A model generated the notes under the pieces. The model had not been told where the DNA came from, made no database searches, and saw nothing but the letters and a program-made list of their open reading frames with translations. This document shows, piece by piece, positions 13,223-23,879 of a stretch of DNA of 64,000 bases. Every line of letters starts with the position of its first letter. The stretch's first letter is position 1. A program made the position numbers and the translations under genes. Source of the DNA: Neopestalotiopsis rosae (lineage: Eukaryota > Ascomycota > Sordariomycetes > Amphisphaeriales > Sporocadaceae); contig JALGAS010000001.1 in the NCBI GenBank assembly GCA_023078685.1, positions 5,394,001 through 5,458,000 of the forward strand. Reading direction: 5' to 3'.

Positions 13223-15070
13223 TCAAACAAGCTCTCTAACCTTGCGTCCTCGCCGTGCCCCCTCGATTATGAGCGCCGCCGCCTTTTCCGCCACCCCGTA
13301 CGTCGTGGCCTGCGTGTGCGCCGGCACGAGCAAGGGGATGACGCTGGCGTCGACGACGCGCAGGTTCCGCGTCCCGTAGACGCGCAGCTCCGGGTCCACC
13401 ACGCCGCCCTCGCCGCGCGGCAGCATGGCGCACGTGGAGGCGAGGTGAAAGAAGGAGATGGCCGTGTTTTGGACCCAGTCCCGCCAGCTCTCGTCGGTAT
13501 CGCCCACGGTGGGACCCGGCTCGTATTCGCTCGCGAGCGCGCTCTTGAGCGGTTCCGTCTGGGCGACTCTGCGGGCGAACTTGCCGAGCTCCACCAAGGC
13601 TTGGATGTCGTGCTCGTGGGTGAGGTGGTTGGTGTCAGTGGCGGGCTGGACGCTGATGTTGGACGAGGTGATGTGGACGCTGCCACGGCTGAGAGAGTGC
13701 ATCAGCGCCGTGACCATTGTCACGTAGTTGCTGCCGTAGTCTGGGCTGTCTGGCACGGGATAAGTCTTTGCTCCCAGATACTCGTCCAAGAAGACCATTT
13801 CCACCTTTGCGACGTCGTCATTGGCGAGGAGCTCGAGCTTTTTCTGGTCGATTGTGCTGGCGGATTGGCCGATCTCGTCTTGAGCCAGTCGAAGTAATGC
13901 AGCATCAGATTCGTTACCGAATGCTTGCTTGTAGTTTAACAGAGTGACGGCATCTAGAAGCTCATCGTATATGGAAAACTCTTGATTCTCCCACAGTGCA
14001 AGCTGCTCAGCTGCAAATGTCGCGTTGAATTTGAGCTTGTCGGATGAGGCATATCCGTCTTTCAATTTGAAAACATAGGGGATGGCGACGTGATCTTGGA
14101 GGTTCTCGCCCACGCCGGGTAGATCAATCGCTTGTTCGATGCCAGCAGAATCGAGAACCTCTTTGCCACCGATGCCCGAGAGTTCAAGCAGTCCCGGGCT
14201 CTGTAATGATCCGGCAGAGATGATGACCTCTTCGGCCGCAGGAATGTGCGTCCCATCCTCGAGTATCACGCCGTCTGCGTATACACAACCGTCGCTAGAC
14301 TTTTCCAAACTGATACGTGCCACACGGATATCCAGTAGCACCTCGAGGTTGCTCCCAGCCAATGGCACGTAGGCGTTGGCGCTGTAGGACCTCGACCATG
14401 TTTTTGCATCCACGCTAGCCGGTTGAAAGGAAACACCGCAAGGATGTCCCCCTAGTGAGTCGACATTTCGCTGTATACCGAGATTCTCCAGGCTGTCCCG
14501 CCACATGAATCTATGCTGTGGGATGTAGCGACCTATAGTGGTATGAATGGGTCCATTGTCGCCTCGAACGTTGAATCCGGCCTCGGTCAAGTTGTTGTTT
14601 GTAAAGTCCTCGCTTTGCACCATGTATGCGCTCATAGACTCCCAGTCCCATCCATCGTTGCCAAGCTCCTCCCATGCATCATAATCAGCAACACTCCCCC
14701 GATTCCACAGCATAAAGTTAAGCGCAGAAGTCCCGCCCAGAACGTGACCCCTCGGGAGAAACAGAGATCGACCGCCCATTGCTTTTTGCGGGAGGGTGGT
14801 TAGATTCCAGTCGTAGGGGCCACCAATCGTGGAGCCGTGCAAACCAGGTATATTGATCTTGGGCTCGTCGAGAGCTGCGTGTCCAGCTTCGATGAGAAGG
14901 ATGCTCTTATCGGGCAAGCCAAGACTCAACCTCGTAGCCAATGCAGCACCGGCCGTGCCACCGCCGACAATCACATAATCGTAGGCATCGCGCTCTCCAG
15001 CGCAGGTAGAAGTCGCCGAGGCCACACCGAGTAAGATGACGGCGAAAGACTTTTGCATCAAGCCATACAT
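13223..15070 (-). CDS. Secreted GMC-family FAD oxidoreductase
   Basis: Single-exon 615-residue protein. The open frame continues upstream to 15142, but the ATG at 15070 places a hydrophobic signal peptide (about residues 8-22) at the N-terminus, so I start there; Met5 is an alternative. The FAD-binding VGGGTAGAALA lies at 35-45. GMC signature 1 (GHVLGGTSALNFMLWNRG) and signature 2 (GSLQSPGLLELSGIG) are intact. The C-terminal block has the catalytic His in FHLASTCAM and the second His in PAHTQATTY. Relatives oxidise aryl alcohols, glucose or choline, or act as late enzymes in metabolite pathways; the substrate cannot be read from sequence. It is convergent with the sedolisin gene, with a 92-bp gap, so their 3' UTRs probably overlap. 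Confidence 0.9.
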   Translation of the reverse strand: MYGLMQKSFAVILLGVASATSTCAGERDAYDYVIVGGGTAGAALATRLSLGLPDKSILLIEAGHAALDEPKINIPGLHGSTIGGPYDWNLTTLPQKAMGGRSLFLPRGHVLGGTSALNFMLWNRGSVADYDAWEELGNDGWDWESMSAYMVQSEDFTNNNLTEAGFNVRGDNGPIHTTIGRYIPQHRFMWRDSLENLGIQRNVDSLGGHPCGVSFQPASVDAKTWSRSYSANAYVPLAGSNLEVLLDIRVARISLEKSSDGCVYADGVILEDGTHIPAAEEVIISAGSLQSPGLLELSGIGGKEVLDSAGIEQAIDLPGVGENLQDHVAIPYVFKLKDGYASSDKLKFNATFAAEQLALWENQEFSIYDELLDAVTLLNYKQAFGNESDAALLRLAQDEIGQSASTIDQKKLELLANDDVAKVEMVFLDEYLGAKTYPVPDSPDYGSNYVTMVTALMHSLSRGSVHITSSNISVQPATDTNHLTHEHDIQALVELGKFARRVAQTEPLKSALASEYEPGPTVGDTDESWRDWVQNTAISFFHLASTCAMLPRGEGGVVDPELRVYGTRNLRVVDASVIPLLVPAHTQATTYGVAEKAAALIIEGARRGRKVRELV

Positions 15071-17094
15071 GGTGAATGTGGTGATGGTGTGCGTGTGTGC
15101 GTGCCGATCACTCAACACAATATATCGGCGAAATGTCGACACTTTTTATACTCCGACTTGTACATTGAGTTTTGGCCGTCTTCGTGGCTGAGAATCCATC
15201 ACATGCCCTGCTACCCAACTGAGGAGCGGAGAAGCTGTTGTGCAACCCAATGGCATACAACAATCCTACCCAAAGCTGAGGGACTAGCATATTAATCGAA
15301 GCCTCTTTGACTTTAGCTTTTGACAGGAATCAGCCTGGAAGAACGGTTGGCCAGACGCAGACGGCTGAGTACCTTTGCTTCGCAAGCGCTGCATGGGCTC
15401 CGTGACATCTGCAGTATAGATGCTTACCTGGATACCTACCTCCTCACGTCTAAAGAAGGGTGGGAAATTCATGTTTCAATTGTGCAACGCTGCCAACTGC
15501 CCACCAGTCGGATACTTGCCCTGTCTCTGTTGCAAAGTTTTGCGATTTTGTTTTTAAAGCAACTCAGCCTCCAAATTATGCCCTAGAAGTTAGAGTTGTC
15601 GGAATTACCCAGGTAAGGCAAAGCCTGGGAAGAGAGTTTGAAGCTCACGCTCCTCTTCTCAGGATCTGCTGCAAACCCGATGGCTAGACGAGAGTACGTT
15701 GAGATGCTTTCTCAAATGCGTAGCGCGCGACTCCATTTCCGTGAAGTGTGGAAGTGCTGATTGCAGCTATACGGTGGCTGCACGAATGTTGCCCAATGGC
15801 CGTGTAAGCAGTCATATCGACACATGTCTTTGTATCGTGGCGGCTTATGGTGTGATTGCGGCTTGCCTCGATGCACTATTGCTGACCAGACCGATTGTCA
15901 CTCATTATGACCAAACAACACTCATAATGACAGACACAATCATAATGATGCAGATGGAGTTGAGACTGTGTTGGTAAAATGTTGATTGGTCATGGTATCA
16001 AAGCTCAAGGAAGCACGGGTGTCGTCGGCACCAACATGGGCGCGAATCTTAGGCAGTACTACTGTTTTCTTGGCTGCGATCATTCGCTTCCGCGTTCGCT
16101 TTCGGTCTCGTCTCTGTCTTCTTCTTCTTCTTCTTCATTTCGCCGAAGATGCTTCTGTTTCAGGTGAAATAGTGATTGAGAGAGAAGATCCTGACCATGA
16201 TCAGGCAGACGACCGCATGTGGTTCTCACTTTTAGACGGGTTCGCTATTCGGGCGGCAGATCAGTAGACTGTTGCATCCCGCGTTGGGTCTGGGTAGCGG
16301 AAGATGGACAGCATTCAACCATTAATCTCTGAGAGGTCAATTGCCGGCAGGCAGTTTGACAGCCGGCTCAACAGATTACCGAGCCCTTGGGCCTTAGGTA
16401 GTAAATGAGCACATGGCTGCCAAGAACCCAAGGTTAGAGCCACTATCCGTACGTGCATGCAAACGGCTTCCGGAGGTGGGACGATTTGGACCTTAGCCTT
16501 GACCTTGGCCCTCACCCGCCGCGCAATGAATGACTCCGGCGTCGGAGCCGTGATTCTACTATCGACTGACTTCCAAGATCCCAAGAAAGGCCCCAAGAAA
16601 TCCCCAAGATCAATTGAAATTTGTGTCTGGAATCTTTTTTAGGGGTCATCAGTGCGCCAAGGTTTTAAGCTGAATGATCATGGAGCCTCTAATGGCGTGA
16701 GCCAAGTCCCCTGGAGTCGACTGGTGTCTTGGCTGATGGCTGTGAGCCACCCAGAAAACCAAATCACCGAACCCCCATATGCGCCAAGGCACCAAGAAAA
16801 GAAGAAACTCCACGTGAAAGGATTCTGGGGTAATAAGGAGACCTTCATTCATACATGAATCTGGGTCCAGCCAGACCCGGGTCCGTTTTTTTTTTATCTT
16901 CTCTTTTATCTAGACATAACAATTATTCAATCAAAGATCTACATGCGCGACATTACAAGCAGTGTGTTTGTGCTGAAATATTTGGTTGCGCCCACTCCAT
17001 CCGTCCATCTTCCGTGTGGTGGTGTTACCTACATACATACACTACGATAAGGCGCTTCCAGCCTATAATCTATAAACTACAACAGATCGCTCAA
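15071..17094. other. Intergenic interval
   Basis: These 2 kb hold the promoter of the GMC oxidoreductase (minus strand) and that of the downstream beta-rich orphan. A (CTT)6 tract sits at 16118-16136 and a T9 tract near 16887. I found no supported gene. Confidence 0.45.
16118..16136 (+). repeat. (CTT)6 microsatellite
   Basis: Six perfect CTT units in non-coding sequence. Confidence 0.8.
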
Positions 17095-17859
17095 ATGTCA
17101 ATCGATTCAGAAGCACTTCCATCTTACTCAGATGTCGTCGCAATCAAACAGGCATTTGCGCATCTCGACCGCTCCCGCGGCGGTTATGCATTCCCAGAAC
17201 GATTCAGTATATGGCCAAACAGCAATGATTCAGCAGTCAAGTGGCTCTTGGGAGAATCCACACGTCATCGGCCTCTGTACGCCATCAGCAGGAGGGAGCA
17301 GCCCAGCGGCAACAAGCCCGACGTGATTCTACATGACGGCATCTCCCTCAAGGATCACTCGCTGGCGTCGTTTCGCTCGTTCCAGCCAAAGACGTGGAGC
17401 GTAAGGTTGCCAAGCCACGCCGAGCCCAATGCGAGTCTCATCGTTTCAGCACCTAGCGACTGGCGCGCGCAGAAGCGGCCTCTGCTCAAGTTCTCCATTG
17501 CGACAAACGTTCACAACCGGTTCGAGGAGTTCGAATGGCGCTCTAGTAATAATGAAAACATTCGGGCGTCGCTGGGAGGCGACTCGCTCGGGCTGCTCGG
17601 GTGGAAACTGGTGCGCATCGTGCAGGACGACCTGACGAGGCAGATACCGGGGCCCCGGGGAGCCTGGCCGCGCACCAAGAGCGGTGCAGAGATTGTCGCC
17701 GTCTTTACAAGCTCTGAAACCGCCCTGTCGGAATGGCGTTTTGCATTCTTGGGCACCGGCGCGACTGGGCTACTCGGTTCTAATTGGCAATTGATGGCCA
17801 TTTCTACGGCCTTGATCTTGCTCGACACAGCGCTCAGGATGGAACGAAAAGCTACATAA
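17095..17859 (+). CDS. Conserved-looking orphan, possibly tubby/LURP-like beta-barrel
   Basis: Single-exon 254-residue protein with no signal peptide. The frame is open upstream to 16855, but the preceding 80 codons are compositionally unlike coding sequence, and ATG 17095 opens with a Ser/Pro motif (LPSYSDV) common at the start of related ascomycete proteins. The C-terminal two thirds alternate short beta-type stretches (PLLKFSIATN, FEEFEWR, LLGWKLVRI, GAEIVAVFTS) and end in a hydrophobic segment (LMAISTALILLDTAL) that packs like the terminal helix of tubby-like or LURP-one folds. The fold is my inference from pattern only. I know of no function for such proteins in fungi. A definite LURP-one-type gene lies 6 kb away at 23880-24529. 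Confidence 0.65.
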   Translation: MSIDSEALPSYSDVVAIKQAFAHLDRSRGGYAFPERFSIWPNSNDSAVKWLLGESTRHRPLYAISRREQPSGNKPDVILHDGISLKDHSLASFRSFQPKTWSVRLPSHAEPNASLIVSAPSDWRAQKRPLLKFSIATNVHNRFEEFEWRSSNNENIRASLGGDSLGLLGWKLVRIVQDDLTRQIPGPRGAWPRTKSGAEIVAVFTSSETALSEWRFAFLGTGATGLLGSNWQLMAISTALILLDTALRMERKAT

Positions 17860-18098
17860 GCTTGTACTTTGATATCCAGGAATTTTGTCACTTTAAGGCG
17901 ACTCAACGGAAACTCGATTTGTAGCGATCCTATTATACCCACGTAAAACAGATTTCTTTTTAAGTATAATGTATAGAGAATGATTCTTTCCTTTATGATG
18001 GCGAATTGAGACAGCTTTGTTTCTATGTATATCCAGTTCATTTACCATAATATCCCAACTTTGCTGTCTTTCATGGCCAATTGGGACGAGTTGAACCA

Positions 18099-20052
18099 TC
18101 AGACCTCACCCTGGGAGTGACCATCAGAAGGGACCACAGGCTCCTTCTCTACTACTTGCGCTCCGCGCGCCATCATTTGAGTTGTAATCTTGTGCGCTTC
18201 CTGTGCCAGTCTGCTGCGACCACGAAGATGCCTTCCAAATCTGCGAAAGAAGAACGGCATGGGAGCGCAGGCCAGAGCCAAAAATGCCGGCACGGACGAG
18301 CCCCACTGGATCCCGAGGCGCTCATACATGTTCGTTGTGAACAGAGGACTGTGAAGAATTCATGTCAGTGTGTGATCGTTACCATTGTGCATTTTCGACC
18401 AAGAACAGTCTTACAAAGCTGCACCAAACAAGGCGCGGAGGATAGCGTTGCCAGCCAGAGCAGACGCGGCGAAGACAGTGTAGGCGTCGATTACATAGTT
18501 GATCAGGCTGATAAACAAGAGAACCTGTCCCATTCCAAATAGGCTCGAGCCGACAATACTAACAGCCCAATGAATGGACGTGTAGCTCGTCCAAGCGAAC
18601 CAGAATAGGCCAACTGGCAACAAGACGCCTCCAAGGATGGCCGGGTCTAGACGGGCCTCTGGTGTCTGTTTGGATGGGTCTCTGGTGATTTTCTTCCGAT
18701 ATGACGTTTCCATGAAGACATAGATGATCATGGCCAGGAACTGTCCAACCATGACCCCGAGGTAAGACAGACCAGCGATTCCTTGTGACCAGTGACGCTG
18801 ACCTTGAAAAATAATCGGGAATGCGGTGAATATCAAGTACACAATACCGTACACTGATATCGGAGCACAATGAGTGGAAGCCAAGTGATTGTGGGATGGT
18901 GGGATTACGCACCGATTGACGAATAGAGCGACAGCAGGGTGACAATAGGCTCCAGGAACAGAATAGCCCAGGGCCTGGCAATGGCATGCTTGAGAACAGC
19001 GTGGGCGGTTTTCTTGGGTTTCCTGGTCTCTAGTTTACTTATGTAGACCTTTCCACAAAATCGACTCAGGTATTTGGCGCGTCGCTTTAACAGGTACGGG
19101 CTGTAGGTTTCTGGGACAAATACCAGACCAAGTATGAGCATGACGCCGGTGAAGATAACAGTTAGGGCTTCGACCCATCTCCAGCCAGAAGCTTGGGCCA
19201 AGACTAATTATTCACAATGTGTTAGCCTTTGACTGTATTTTGGAAATAAAGGGCACGTAGGATTCGTCCATGGGGCTTGGGGAACAGGTGAGCAATATCT
19301 CCCGAGACACAACGTTGGACAAGGGATAAGCGTCGAGAGTAGCATTAAAAGGGAATAACAAAAGAAAACACCACAGTTAGGTATCACTTACATCCACCGC
19401 AGACTGGACCAAGAGTCGGACCAAGGAACGGTGCTGATGTATACACCATGACAGCCAGGCCACGATCCCTCGCCTCAAAGATATCAGAGATGACGCCGGC
19501 TGCATTCACAATGGCGGACGATCCAAATACCCCCGTCAAGAATCGGAGGACCAAGAGAGTTGCAATGTCCTTACTAGCAATCGATGCGCCTCCGAATATA
19601 GTGGCCAGAGTAAAGGTGATGGCATAAATGACTTGGCGACCGTAAAGCTCAGACATGGGTGCCCAGCTCATTGGCCCGACGGCAAAACCAAGGACAAAGA
19701 GGGAAATGCTAGCTACTGAGAGCTGGCGACTAATGTCAAAGTCATTTTCGATTTGTGACAGTGCTCCAGAGTAGATACTGGAAGACATTGAAATCGATAG
19801 TGTACCGAGTGCCATGATCATGGTAATCAGCCATTTCATCCCAGTCGCGATCTCGTGAGGATTTCTTGGGTCCTCGGGTAGCCAGTCTACCAGATAGGGG
19901 TCCACCTCAGTTCCCGAGCCCGGGAATGAATAGTTGATGATCTCGGGCGTAATGCATGTCTGAGATAGGACAAGTTTAAAATGCGATTTGTGCCTTGCAA
20001 TTGTGGGAGCATCTTTGCCAGCTGTTTGACTTCTCGCTTTGGTCGTCATCAT
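18099..20052 (-). CDS. MFS transporter, DHA1 drug:H+ antiporter type
   Basis: Four exons, 20052-19392, 19203-18913, 18853-18415 and 18348-18099, encode 546 residues. The N-terminal cytosolic region contains YLVDWLPEDPRNP, a hallmark of the polyamine/multidrug (TPO-like) DHA1 branch. Twelve hydrophobic segments follow. The loop 2-3 signature is GPMSWAPMSELYGRQVIY, the motif C region is GLAVMVYTSAPFLGPTLGPVCGG, and SGWRWVEALTVIF lies just after the first intron. The product would export small organic molecules at the plasma membrane or vacuole. It neighbours a Zn2Cys6 factor and an acyltransferase on the same strand, which suggests export or self-protection for a tailored metabolite. The first intron (188 nt) is unusually long for this window and might hide a further small exon. 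The tail is basic and hydrophilic. Confidence 0.88.
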
Positions 20053-20798
20053 AATGCGGAGAGAGGCTGGAGGTATGAGCCATTGAAACTGCCATTTTAA
20101 GAAAGAAATCGAGCGGAAAACATCAATTTAAGTCAAAGAGCTTGGATTCATGTGATCCGCGATTGCCCAGAGGAACGTGTGCAAAAAATGCGCCGTGAGT
20201 TCAGCCGTAACGCCGTGTCCAAGAGCTGACATGCACATTCTGCCCATTTGTTCAAGTATCGGTGCAACAATTTGTACCAAACGAAAACGCCGTAATGTCC
20301 GAGAGGACATTTACTGTGTGTCCTTCCTAGATACCAACTTTTGGCGGCGAGTTTTCTGCTCGACGGCGAAGTCGCTCCGAGAATAGCAACCGAGAAAATA
20401 CTCGCCGATTGGTGCAGGCCGGAGACCTTGTGGCACTATTGATCCGAAGCCCGCCCGTGTCATAACACCGCTCAAAACAGGCCGTGTCAGATACACCCCG
20501 GACGCTGCCATTCCACCGGATAATGTTGCACAATCATAGCAGCCATCACGATACAAATGTTAGGGATTCTGGCATGTGTCCTTTCATTATGGCGGCAGAG
20601 GCTTGGGTTCAAATTCATATGATTTTATTTATTGCTTCCAGAGACGGCTTGGCTACGCAAGTAAAAGAAAAACATCTAGCATGCGGATGTACACTGGATT
20701 ACATGCTGTCATGCCCTTTGTAATCCGAGCCATAGTATATATTATATGTACCTAACCTAGCTCGAACTGGCCCGTCAACGCAAATCGTTTTCACCGCA
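20053..20798. other. Intergenic interval
   Basis: I see no gene in these 746 bases. They include the MFS gene promoter and the 3' flank of the Zn2Cys6 gene. I looked here for a missing C-terminal exon of that factor and found none. Confidence 0.45.
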
Positions 20799-21368
20799 TT
20801 ACCGCGGTTGATAGGGTGCATTTGGTTGTGGCCAGTCCCAACTCCCAGCTAGTATATGAGGGAATGGATGAAGTCTAGTCTTCCAATCAATTGGTTGATC
20901 AACAAAGTTTGTAGAATTCTCATCCGTGGAAAGGTGAACTCTGTGCTGGGTCGGCTGCAGAGGATCGCTAGCGGGATGATGCTCCAGTGGTACGGTGCGC
21001 GGCTGTTCTTGTGCTTGCTCCTGAGGTCTAATTTCTTGGTACTGACGCTGGGGTGGCTTTGATTCTGATGGAATTGTCTGCTGGTCCTCGACATTTGAAC
21101 TATTCGCTTGCATGTTCTCCAAAGTGCCGATATCATTGCTTTGAACCGACTTGTTTGCAGCCTTGGGGCATGTAGCGGAGTGGCCTTTCCGTTTGTTCTT
21201 GGCGCCAGGTGGACGGCCGAGGCGACCTACAGGACTATAGACGCAGCATTTCTCCTTCAAGTCGTGGCAATTAGAACAAAAAGGGTGTCCATCGCAGCGA
21301 ATCTTAAGCTTGTGACAATTATCACATGCAGCCCGAAGGCGACGGTGAGGCGGTATATCTGACAACAT
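20799..21368 (-). CDS. Short Zn2Cys6 transcription factor
   Basis: Single-exon 189-residue protein starting at an ATG. A binuclear zinc cluster lies at residues 15-41 with spacing C-x2-C-x6-C-x5-C-x2-C-x6-C (Cys15, 18, 25, 31, 34, 41). The basic DNA-contact segment HKLKIRC sits between the second and third cysteines. A linker GRLGRPPGAKNKRK (about 48-62) resembles an AT-hook-like or nuclear-localisation segment. The remainder is Gln/Pro/Ser-rich and disordered, and no fungal-specific middle homology region is present. Zn2Cys6 regulators are typically 400-900 residues, so this is a minimal or truncated form. It lies between an MFS exporter and an MBOAT acyltransferase on the same strand, consistent with a local pathway regulator. 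Confidence 0.8.
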   Translation of the reverse strand: MLSDIPPHRRLRAACDNCHKLKIRCDGHPFCSNCHDLKEKCCVYSPVGRLGRPPGAKNKRKGHSATCPKAANKSVQSNDIGTLENMQANSSNVEDQQTIPSESKPPQRQYQEIRPQEQAQEQPRTVPLEHHPASDPLQPTQHRVHLSTDENSTNFVDQPIDWKTRLHPFPHILAGSWDWPQPNAPYQPR

Positions 21369-21822
21369 TGTGTGCCCAATTCGCTGTCAATATTAGACGT
21401 GTAGCGGGCCCGGAGTTAAGGTGTCAACTGGGTTCACAGGCTTGTGGGTTTGTAGTAGATAGACGTGACTCGATATGTCCTCAAAACTGTAAGCAAATTC
21501 CAAGAAGGTACCCAGACTCTATATCAGGAAATAAATGAATGATCAGATTTACCTTTATAGAGAAAGTTCGAGTAGAATTTGGCTGCTTTTTGTGAGTCCC
21601 AGCCGGATTTTACTCACGCTGACACGGGCGGCCGTAGGGTAACGCCGTCTAGTGCATAGGCCACTGATTGACGTCCAGTCCAGGTGATTCGCAGCAGGTC
21701 AAGCTCTGATTCAGTTGCAAACCAATCAACGTGGTACTTCACGTTGAGTCAAGTATCACGTTAGTCTGACAGATTATGATCATCGCAGCCAACCTGTTCT
21801 CTATAAATAAGAGCTTTCTGCT
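21369..21822. other. Intergenic interval
   Basis: This 454-bp interval carries the Zn2Cys6 promoter and the 3' flank of the MBOAT gene. I see nothing else. Confidence 0.4.
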
Positions 21823-23007
21823 TCATGATGGAGGCACTATGACCATTTTTGACAGAATCGACATCCATCTGTCGATTGCAGTCAGGTGCCCATGCAATCT
21901 CGGCCACCGGTAAAAGGGAACGCTCCAGAATAGGAAACCATAGACCCAAGTATAACCAACCACGTATCCCAACCAGCTCCTCTCGATCTCCTGCAAGCCT
22001 CGAGCGCACCCGACACGCTTTGCCAAATTCCTAATTGCCGACACGAGTAAAATTTCCAGTGTGCACGCAAGGAAATTGAGCAAGTACCATTGCACGTCCA
22101 GCCAATCCCGCGTGCCCAATGCCCAGCTTCCGAGCTGATGCGACATACCCGATACAAGGAAAATCGTAAAGGCGACAAAAGTCTTTGACGGCCACGAGTC
22201 TGGCTGCAGACCGAGACGGCTGGAAATGAACAAACCGTAGCCCTTGAATGGCCGAACCGCCAACTGATGCCAGAACCGGGACCAAAAGTTTCGAAGTCCG
22301 CATGCCTCCACGGGACTGCTGAAGAGATTGGGCCAGTCCTCGGGGCGATCAAGGCGCGAAAGGACAGATAGGCAGGCCAGAATGGCATTGGCGCCGTCGA
22401 AATAGGCCACGGTCTTCCAGATCCATTCGACCGCCGTGTACGACCGGACTAGAAATTCGCGGGCTGTTACCTCGCCTAGTCGAGTAAAGAGTGCCGGCTG
22501 TTCAATGTCCTCTGGCAGTAGCTCGACAATTGTTTCCGAGTAGATTGCCGGAAGCACATATGCGGCCAGGCAATAGTATATTACGACCTTGACGAGGCGG
22601 AGGAAAATGAAAACGCCCAAGTGCTCCCGCTTCTCATTATCTTTCTGAACGCGGGGAAAGTTGAGAAGTCGCGGGTTGGTCCAAAGCCTGTAGCTGGCTT
22701 GGAAAGAAAATGGGGAACTGCATTGGGGATCTTGACGATATATCGGATTGATGTATAGAATCTCCGTTGCGTGGACGATATTGAGGATGAGGGATTGTGC
22801 CCAGACAATGGACATGCCAGGAATGACAAAGAGACTTTTGGCAGAGGTCAGGGACAGGCCTGTGAAGAGAAGTAACAATGGCAGTAAGTATAATCTAATA
22901 CGAGGATTTGAACTGTATAGAGCGACGTGAAAGGAGATGAATTGTAGCAGAAGCCACGCTCCAGGGACCATCGCTCCGCTTAGGAGCTTGACGTATAGCG
23001 ACTTCAT
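21823..23007 (-). CDS. Wax-synthase-like MBOAT acyltransferase
   Basis: Single-exon 394-residue polytopic membrane protein. The frame is open to 23067, but its first codon there is GTG and the first ATG is at 23007, where the sequence immediately becomes membrane-like. About 8-9 hydrophobic segments are visible. The wax-synthase/MBOAT_2 signature RNFWSRFWHQL lies at about residues 239-249, and the candidate catalytic His290 is in SGMSHQLG within a membrane segment. Fungal members of this family typically transfer acetyl or longer acyl groups to hydroxyls of terpenoid or polyketide metabolites; plant members make wax esters. The neighbouring regulator and exporter favour a tailoring role. The substrate cannot be read from sequence. 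Confidence 0.85.
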   Translation of the reverse strand: MKSLYVKLLSGAMVPGAWLLLQFISFHVALYSSNPRIRLYLLPLLLLFTGLSLTSAKSLFVIPGMSIVWAQSLILNIVHATEILYINPIYRQDPQCSSPFSFQASYRLWTNPRLLNFPRVQKDNEKREHLGVFIFLRLVKVVIYYCLAAYVLPAIYSETIVELLPEDIEQPALFTRLGEVTAREFLVRSYTAVEWIWKTVAYFDGANAILACLSVLSRLDRPEDWPNLFSSPVEACGLRNFWSRFWHQLAVRPFKGYGLFISSRLGLQPDSWPSKTFVAFTIFLVSGMSHQLGSWALGTRDWLDVQWYLLNFLACTLEILLVSAIRNLAKRVGCARGLQEIERSWLGYVVGYTWVYGFLFWSVPFYRWPRLHGHLTAIDRWMSILSKMVIVPPS

Positions 23008-23879
23008 TTGTACAACGTGTGCGGAATATCGCCAACCAAATTCACGATAGGTGGGCGACAGTAGCACAAGTACTTATATGAAGCCAACGGACCGTTAAAT
23101 TGTTCGTATGCAAGCTCATCATTCTATTCTCAGCGTCTCCATAATTGCTGACGTATTACACAGCATTATTCCTATATATACTCCCATAATATGATCGGCA
23201 GGAGTATGCAATACATAGCTAGACTTCCCATTTGAGAAGCTTGAAGTATTGCTTGAGTTCTGTATCTTCCGATTACACCAATGACGATGGCGGATTCGGT
23301 GATCATGCCTCTCTAAATAGTAGAGCATGGGCTTGAATCCTGAGACTGGACCAAATCTAGCAATTTATGGCACACATCCACATACAAACAAGGAACGTGC
23401 CATTTGCCGGGACGAACGAAGTGGCAGGTTATGCAAATAGGTGATCGGCAAGACATGGTGCGGGATCTTGGATTCTTGGGGTCCAGGGGGTGGGACCTTG
23501 CCTCAACACCGCCTATAAGTCTAATTTCCAGGTCCACCAAAGGAACAGTGGATTTTCATTGTTGCTTAAAAAAGTGTGCCAAGAGGCCGATTGCCACGGC
23601 TATCGTGCTATAGTAATCGAAACGAAGAATTTTGAGTAATATGACATAGGCATTCATGGCAGGCATTTCCTTACAGCCCACCGAACATGGCTGCATGTAC
23701 ACAAAGTATGCCTCTTGATGGAATTCTGCGTTGTGTACTCGAACTGTAGTTTTTTTCTCATTTGTACGAAAAAAAAAAAAAAGCACGAGGTCACGCTCTG
23801 GAAACAATGATCATTCGAATCGGGCCTCTGGACAGACAATATTCCCTTCCATTGCATCAAGTAACTATCATACCAGGTT
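23008..23879. other. Intergenic interval
   Basis: This 872-bp gap holds the MBOAT promoter and the 3' flank of the LURP-one-like gene, including an A13 run near 23769-23781. No gene is supported. Confidence 0.45.
23073..23078 (-). promoter_or_regulatory. TATA box of the MBOAT gene
   Basis: TATAAG on the minus strand, 66 bases upstream of the chosen ATG. It supports the ATG at 23007 over the GTG-initiated longer frame, which would start only a few bases from the TATA box. Confidence 0.5.
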
